Source: GCA-002727615 sp964442655
GTDB lineage: Bacteria; Pseudomonadota; Alphaproteobacteria; TMED109
Direction: 5' to 3'
Length of the DNA stretch: 9,618 bases
Assembly: GCA_964442655.1 (NCBI GenBank)
Contig: CAYTZM010000021.1
Coordinates: 1-9,618, forward strand
The notes beneath the pieces were generated by a model, which saw nothing but the letters and a program-made list of their open reading frames with translations, made no database searches and had not been told where the DNA came from. The position numbers were made by a program, and so were the translations under genes. Shown here one piece after another: positions 7,401 to 9,618 of this stretch. Within the stretch, counting starts at the first letter, position 1, and each line of letters begins with the position of its first letter.

Positions 7401-7497
7401 ATTAATTATCTTCGTAAAACATTAACACGCAATCAGCAAATTTTTCTGTTTTTTCTTCTATTCCAAGTTTAAGACATTTATTCTTAGCAACATCTAA
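7401..7497. repeat. 97-bp perfect direct repeat, copy 1
   Basis: These bases are identical to 8073-8169 (offset 672). They hold the last 31 codons, the stop codon and one base beyond of paralogue D, and the identity includes all synonymous positions. The match stops sharply at a codon boundary (Leu185) inside the gene and one base past the stop. Confidence 0.97.
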
Positions 7498-8049
7498 TTT
7501 ATTACGAGTGTTTTCTTTTGGTGTAATAGTTCTTTCAACTACATTTTCATTTTGTTTGTTTGTTTTAATATTTACATCTTCTTGAGGATTTTTATCTATA
7601 ATAAATTCCGCGTCTCCCATTTCGTATAAAATATTCCTATGGATATCATCACCTAAAGCTGTTGTAGGACCCTCATGACTTATTATTTTAAGTCTACATC
7701 TGTTTCCCTGGCAAGAAATATCAGCAAAAGTTTGTCTAGTATCTGTTTTTGGAACATCAGTATCCTTGCAATACAGAGCTTCTCCATCTAACGGGTTTCT
7801 ATTTTTAGTACACGTAATTACATGGTCGGTATAAAGGCAACTCTTGCATTTTAATATTTGCAATCTGGCTAGAGATTCTTTTGTTAAAATCTTTGGATCA
7901 ATAGTAGGAAAATATGCAGTTTTTATACTTAATAAATACTGATTCCCTTCCTTAGTATGTCCTATTGTTTTTATTTCAACTACATCCTCATTTGCAAATA
8001 AATTAAATGTTAAAAAAGATGCAAAAATAACAAGTAATAAATATTTCAA
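7402..8049 (-). CDS. Exported Cys-rich protein with C-x14-C C-terminal module, paralogue D (TTG start)
   Basis: The 215-residue protein starts at a TTG (8047-8049): an in-frame TAG immediately precedes it, and no Met occurs before residue 144, so the signal peptide MKYLLLVIFASFLTFNLFA (cleavage likely after Ala19) can only be made from TTG. The middle domain has six cysteines: CKSC (68 and 71), then 80, 94, 113 and 118. A charged, Asn-rich linker (about 152-184) leads to the C-terminal module with Cys192 and Cys207. It is a paralogue of the gene just upstream: same signal start, same cysteine order, identical last 31 residues, but little other identity in between. AAAGG at 8060-8064 can serve as the ribosome binding site. 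It is the last gene of a four-gene leftward operon. The function is unknown; disulfide bonding in the periplasm is inferred from the cysteines and signal peptide. Confidence 0.8.
   Translation of the reverse strand: MKYLLLVIFASFLTFNLFANEDVVEIKTIGHTKEGNQYLLSIKTAYFPTIDPKILTKESLARLQILKCKSCLYTDHVITCTKNRNPLDGEALYCKDTDVPKTDTRQTFADISCQGNRCRLKIISHEGPTTALGDDIHRNILYEMGDAEFIIDKNPQEDVNIKTNKQNENVVERTITPKENTRNKLDVAKNKCLKLGIEEKTEKFADCVLMFYEDN
8019..8048. repeat. 30-bp perfect direct repeat at the 5' end of the paralogues, copy 1
   Basis: Identical to 8667-8696 (offset 648). It covers the first codons of the signal peptide (KYLLLVIFA). Homology continues upstream through the ribosome binding site after a one-base indel at the start codon (TAGTTG here, TAGTG in the other copy). 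Confidence 0.93.
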
Positions 8050-8052
8050 CTA

Positions 8053-8067
8053 TTATTTACCTTTGTT
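8053..8067 (-). other. Fossil of the 3' end of gene B (codons NKGK and stop) between paralogues C and D
   Basis: Read leftward, these bases are AAC AAA GGT AAA TAA. Gene B, two genes upstream, ends AAT AAA GGC AAA TAA, encoding the same NKGK-stop with only two synonymous differences. In both places the stop is followed by TA and the start region of a paralogue. The natural reading is that the duplicated segment included the tail of B together with the downstream gene. The segment also supplies the AAAGG ribosome binding site, which may explain its preservation. Confidence 0.65.
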
Positions 8068-8072
8068 TTATA

Positions 8073-8169
8073 ATTAATTATCTTCGTAAAACATTAACAC
8101 GCAATCAGCAAATTTTTCTGTTTTTTCTTCTATTCCAAGTTTAAGACATTTATTCTTAGCAACATCTAA
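8073..8169. repeat. 97-bp perfect direct repeat, copy 2
   Basis: Identical to 7401-7497. It holds the last 31 codons and stop of paralogue C plus one base. Flanking bases on both sides differ from those of copy 1. Confidence 0.97.
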
Positions 8170-8697
8170 AGGTTTTACATCAGAATTGGATAAGTTTTCA
8201 TTATTGTTATCTTTATGCTCGTCAATCTTTTTGTCACTAATTTCATATTCTAAATACAAGTTTCCTAATTTTGTAAGAGCATTTTTATCTTGTTGTGCGT
8301 TCATGTCAAATGCAGTAATTGCTTTTGTTTTGCACATAATTTTATTATTACTTTTATTACAAGTTAATTCCAATCTACTAATCACATTAACTTCAACTAC
8401 GTTATTTCTGGTCCTTGAATTTGGGGCCCTACATATTATTTTATCAAAAAAGATATTTTTATTTTTATCACAAATTATTTCATCATTTAAATCTATTCTT
8501 GTACAATTTTTACATTTATCTATTTTAAAAAAAATACTAGAAATATTATTTTTATGATTAATAATTAGATTATATTTATTAACTTTATTATCTTCACTAA
8601 AGTTAATTTGGATATTATCACTCTCTTCATGATTATCATGAGAAAATAAATTAAAACTAATAAAATATGCAAAAATAACAAGTAATAAATATTTCAC
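8074..8697 (-). CDS. Exported Cys-rich protein with C-x14-C C-terminal module, paralogue C (GTG start)
   Basis: The 207-residue protein starts at GTG (8695-8697), two bases after the stop of gene B, which suggests translational coupling; the AAAGG in the tail of B is the likely ribosome binding site. No Met occurs in frame before residue 121, and a stop lies upstream, so GTG is forced. The signal peptide is MKYLLLVIFAYFISFNLFS, with cleavage near residue 19. The middle domain repeats the cysteine order of paralogue D (CKNC at 62 and 65, then 76, 89, 113, 122) but with most other residues changed. It is very rich in Asn, Lys and Ile. A charged linker (about 153-175) leads to the C-terminal module (Cys184 and Cys199), identical in DNA to that of D. 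Function unknown; probably periplasmic. Confidence 0.8.
   Translation of the reverse strand: MKYLLLVIFAYFISFNLFSHDNHEESDNIQINFSEDNKVNKYNLIINHKNNISSIFFKIDKCKNCTRIDLNDEIICDKNKNIFFDKIICRAPNSRTRNNVVEVNVISRLELTCNKSNNKIMCKTKAITAFDMNAQQDKNALTKLGNLYLEYEISDKKIDEHKDNNNENLSNSDVKPLDVAKNKCLKLGIEEKTEKFADCVLMFYEDN
8667..8696. repeat. 30-bp perfect direct repeat at the 5' end of the paralogues, copy 2
   Basis: Identical to 8019-8048. It covers the first codons of paralogue C. Confidence 0.93.
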
Positions 8698-8699
8698 TA

Positions 8700-9191
8700 T
8701 TATTTGCCTTTATTTAATTTCAATACGCAGTCTGTAAATTTATCAGTACCTTTTTCTAATCCCAGTTGTTCGCATTGATAAACTGCTTCATCAAATGATA
8801 TCAAAGATCCATTATTATTACTAGTTTCATTACTTGCTACATCACATTTTTTTATAGTTCTTGCTTCTTCAATAGCTTCAAATGTACCTTTTGATTGAGC
8901 AAAAGCTGCAGCTTCTTCAGCATTTCCTTCCATAAAAAAAGCAGCAGGAGCAAATAGTAACCAAGTTACTAACTCAACAGATTTTTCGCTTTCATATTCG
9001 TCATCCACTTGTTTTCTATGAGCATCTACTCTTTCTAAAAATATTTTTCGTTCTATTCCTAATTCAGCACACGTCATTTTAAGATATGGCGCTGTAGAAA
9101 CTCTTGATACAGGAACATCTGAAGAGCGTTTCGCAGATGTACATGAATGTAAAATAAATGTGGATAGAATAATTATGATTAAGTTTTTCAT
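8700..9191 (-). CDS. Probable lipoprotein with membrane-embedded hairpin region and C-x14-C C-terminal module (gene B)
   Basis: The 163-residue protein has a lipoprotein-like start: a short hydrophobic segment LIIIILSTFIL, then HSC with Cys17 as the likely lipid-bearing residue (the His at -2 is unusual for a lipobox). Then come MTCAELGIERKIFLERVDAHRKQ (39-61), a hydrophobic stretch VELVTWLLFAPAAFFMEG (72-89) and a helical AEEAAAFAQSKGTFEAIEEA segment (91-110) ending in KKC116. This resembles a widespread small proteobacterial lipoprotein type with an LLFxPAxFF stretch followed by an Ala/Glu-rich helix. A Ser/Asn linker joins it to the C-terminal module (Cys140 and Cys155). AGGAG (bases 9201-9205) precedes the ATG by 9 bases. 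It is the second gene of the operon, with 29 bases to gene A upstream and 2 to paralogue C downstream. Its function is unknown; an envelope location is inferred. Confidence 0.8.
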   Translation of the reverse strand: MKNLIIIILSTFILHSCTSAKRSSDVPVSRVSTAPYLKMTCAELGIERKIFLERVDAHRKQVDDEYESEKSVELVTWLLFAPAAFFMEGNAEEAAAFAQSKGTFEAIEEARTIKKCDVASNETSNNNGSLISFDEAVYQCEQLGLEKGTDKFTDCVLKLNKGK

Positions 9192-9220
9192 TATATATTT
9201 CTCCTTCGATATTCTTTTTA

Positions 9221-9618
9221 TTAGTTACGACCATTTAATTTGTTGACACAATCGGTAAATTTGTCTGTTCCACTTTTTAATCCCAGTTCTTTACATTGAG
9301 CAACAGCATCATCAAATGATAGAAATTGATTGCTATCTTTATCAGTTTCTGCTCTGTCTTCAGTTCTTACATTCGTATATTTTACTGCTGTGCCTATTCC
9401 TTCCATTGTTCCCCAACTCGCAAATGAAATTCTGGGTCCAATATATATAACTTCTATAACAGCATCTGCACCTATATCTGCTGCTTTCTCTTGTAGTACT
9501 GCATTAACTATTTCTTTAGTAGGGTCAGGATGAAATGCTGTAGTTTTGTTTACAGTTACTTCTATTTTACCCATAACAATGTATTTATTCTTTATATTGT
9601 CTTCGCTAATAATAACCT
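9221..9618 (-). CDS. Partial protein with a GADAVI-type domain and C-x14-C C-terminal module (gene A), 5' end outside the window
   Basis: The frame stays open from the stop at 9221-9223 to the right edge. An ATG at 9574 lies inside it, but the codons before it read VIISEDNIKNKYIV, continuing straight into MGKIEVTVNK. In related proteins this is an unbroken strand (a hydrophobic residue at the Met position, as in YxVLGxIxV), so the Met is almost surely internal and the true start lies beyond the window. The domain has FHPDPTKEIVN, the GADAVIEVIY core and SWGTMEGIGTAVKY, recalling small alpha/beta proteins of the YbjQ-like kind, though I do not claim that family. An acidic linker leads to the C-terminal module, with cysteines 15 positions apart (94 and 109 counted from the internal Met). 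It heads the visible part of the leftward operon. Function unknown; no export signal can be judged because the N-terminus is missing. Confidence 0.75.
   Translation of the reverse strand, partial: VIISEDNIKNKYIVMGKIEVTVNKTTAFHPDPTKEIVNAVLQEKAADIGADAVIEVIYIGPRISFASWGTMEGIGTAVKYTNVRTEDRAETDKDSNQFLSFDDAVAQCKELGLKSGTDKFTDCVNKLNGRN

Noticed and set aside
7401..8169. The two 97-bp repeats as ends of a mobile element or attachment sites
   Set aside because: They are exact coding 3' ends of two paralogous genes, with no transposase, integrase or target-site duplication; gene duplication with conversion explains them better.
8186..8557. A rightward 123-codon hydrophobic ORF
   Set aside because: It lies antisense within paralogue C; its Leu/Ser-rich character is what the complement of a Lys/Asn/Glu-rich reading frame gives.

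Overview
The window is low-GC bacterial DNA with short intergenic spaces. The gene set (a crotonase, a thiolase-like protein of the TLP1 type, an SDR, an IlvD/Edd sugar-acid dehydratase, a PhyH-type dioxygenase and small exported Cys-motif proteins) suggests a streamlined marine proteobacterium, probably an alphaproteobacterium of the SAR11/HIMB59/AEGEAN-169 kind. That placement is inferred from composition and protein flavour, because no rRNA or other marker gene is present. I see no rRNA, tRNA, CRISPR array, insertion sequence or prophage gene, and no gene-free stretch longer than about 150 bases apart from the assembly gap.

Region 1 (1-3960) holds CoA- and acyl-type enzymes. A crotonase runs leftward off the left edge. 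Divergent from it is a rightward pair, an atypical SDR followed by a SAM-dependent methyltransferase. Converging on that pair, with 3 bases between stop codons, is a leftward thiolase-like gene interrupted by 100 Ns (2941-3040). The reading frame after the gap is clearly the C-terminal end of the same thiolase-like protein, so this is one gene of about 500 codons and not a 340-codon gene plus a small ORF. The crotonase, the SDR and the thiolase-like protein all lack the textbook catalytic residues of their superfamilies.

Region 2 (4032-5963) is a single sugar-acid dehydratase gene (arabinonate/xylonate dehydratase-like) with a good sigma70-type promoter, a strong Shine-Dalgarno that fixes its start at 4100, and a perfect 11-bp stem-loop after it. 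The stem-loop is shared with a convergent small secreted-protein gene. Region 3 (6552-7388) is a PhyH-type Fe(II)/2-oxoglutarate dioxygenase gene.

Region 4 (7402-9618, all leftward) is the most unusual part. It is a four-gene operon of small proteins, at least three of them apparently exported, with different N-terminal parts. All four end in the same short module, C-x2-LG[LI]-x3-T-[DE]-KF-x-DC, with exactly 14 residues between the cysteines. The last two genes are tandem paralogues whose 3' ends are identical over 97 bp and whose 5' ends are identical over 30 bp, while the middles have diverged down to a shared cysteine pattern. The gap between them keeps a fossil of the last codons of the gene further upstream, which records how the duplication arose. 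Their start codons are GTG and TTG.
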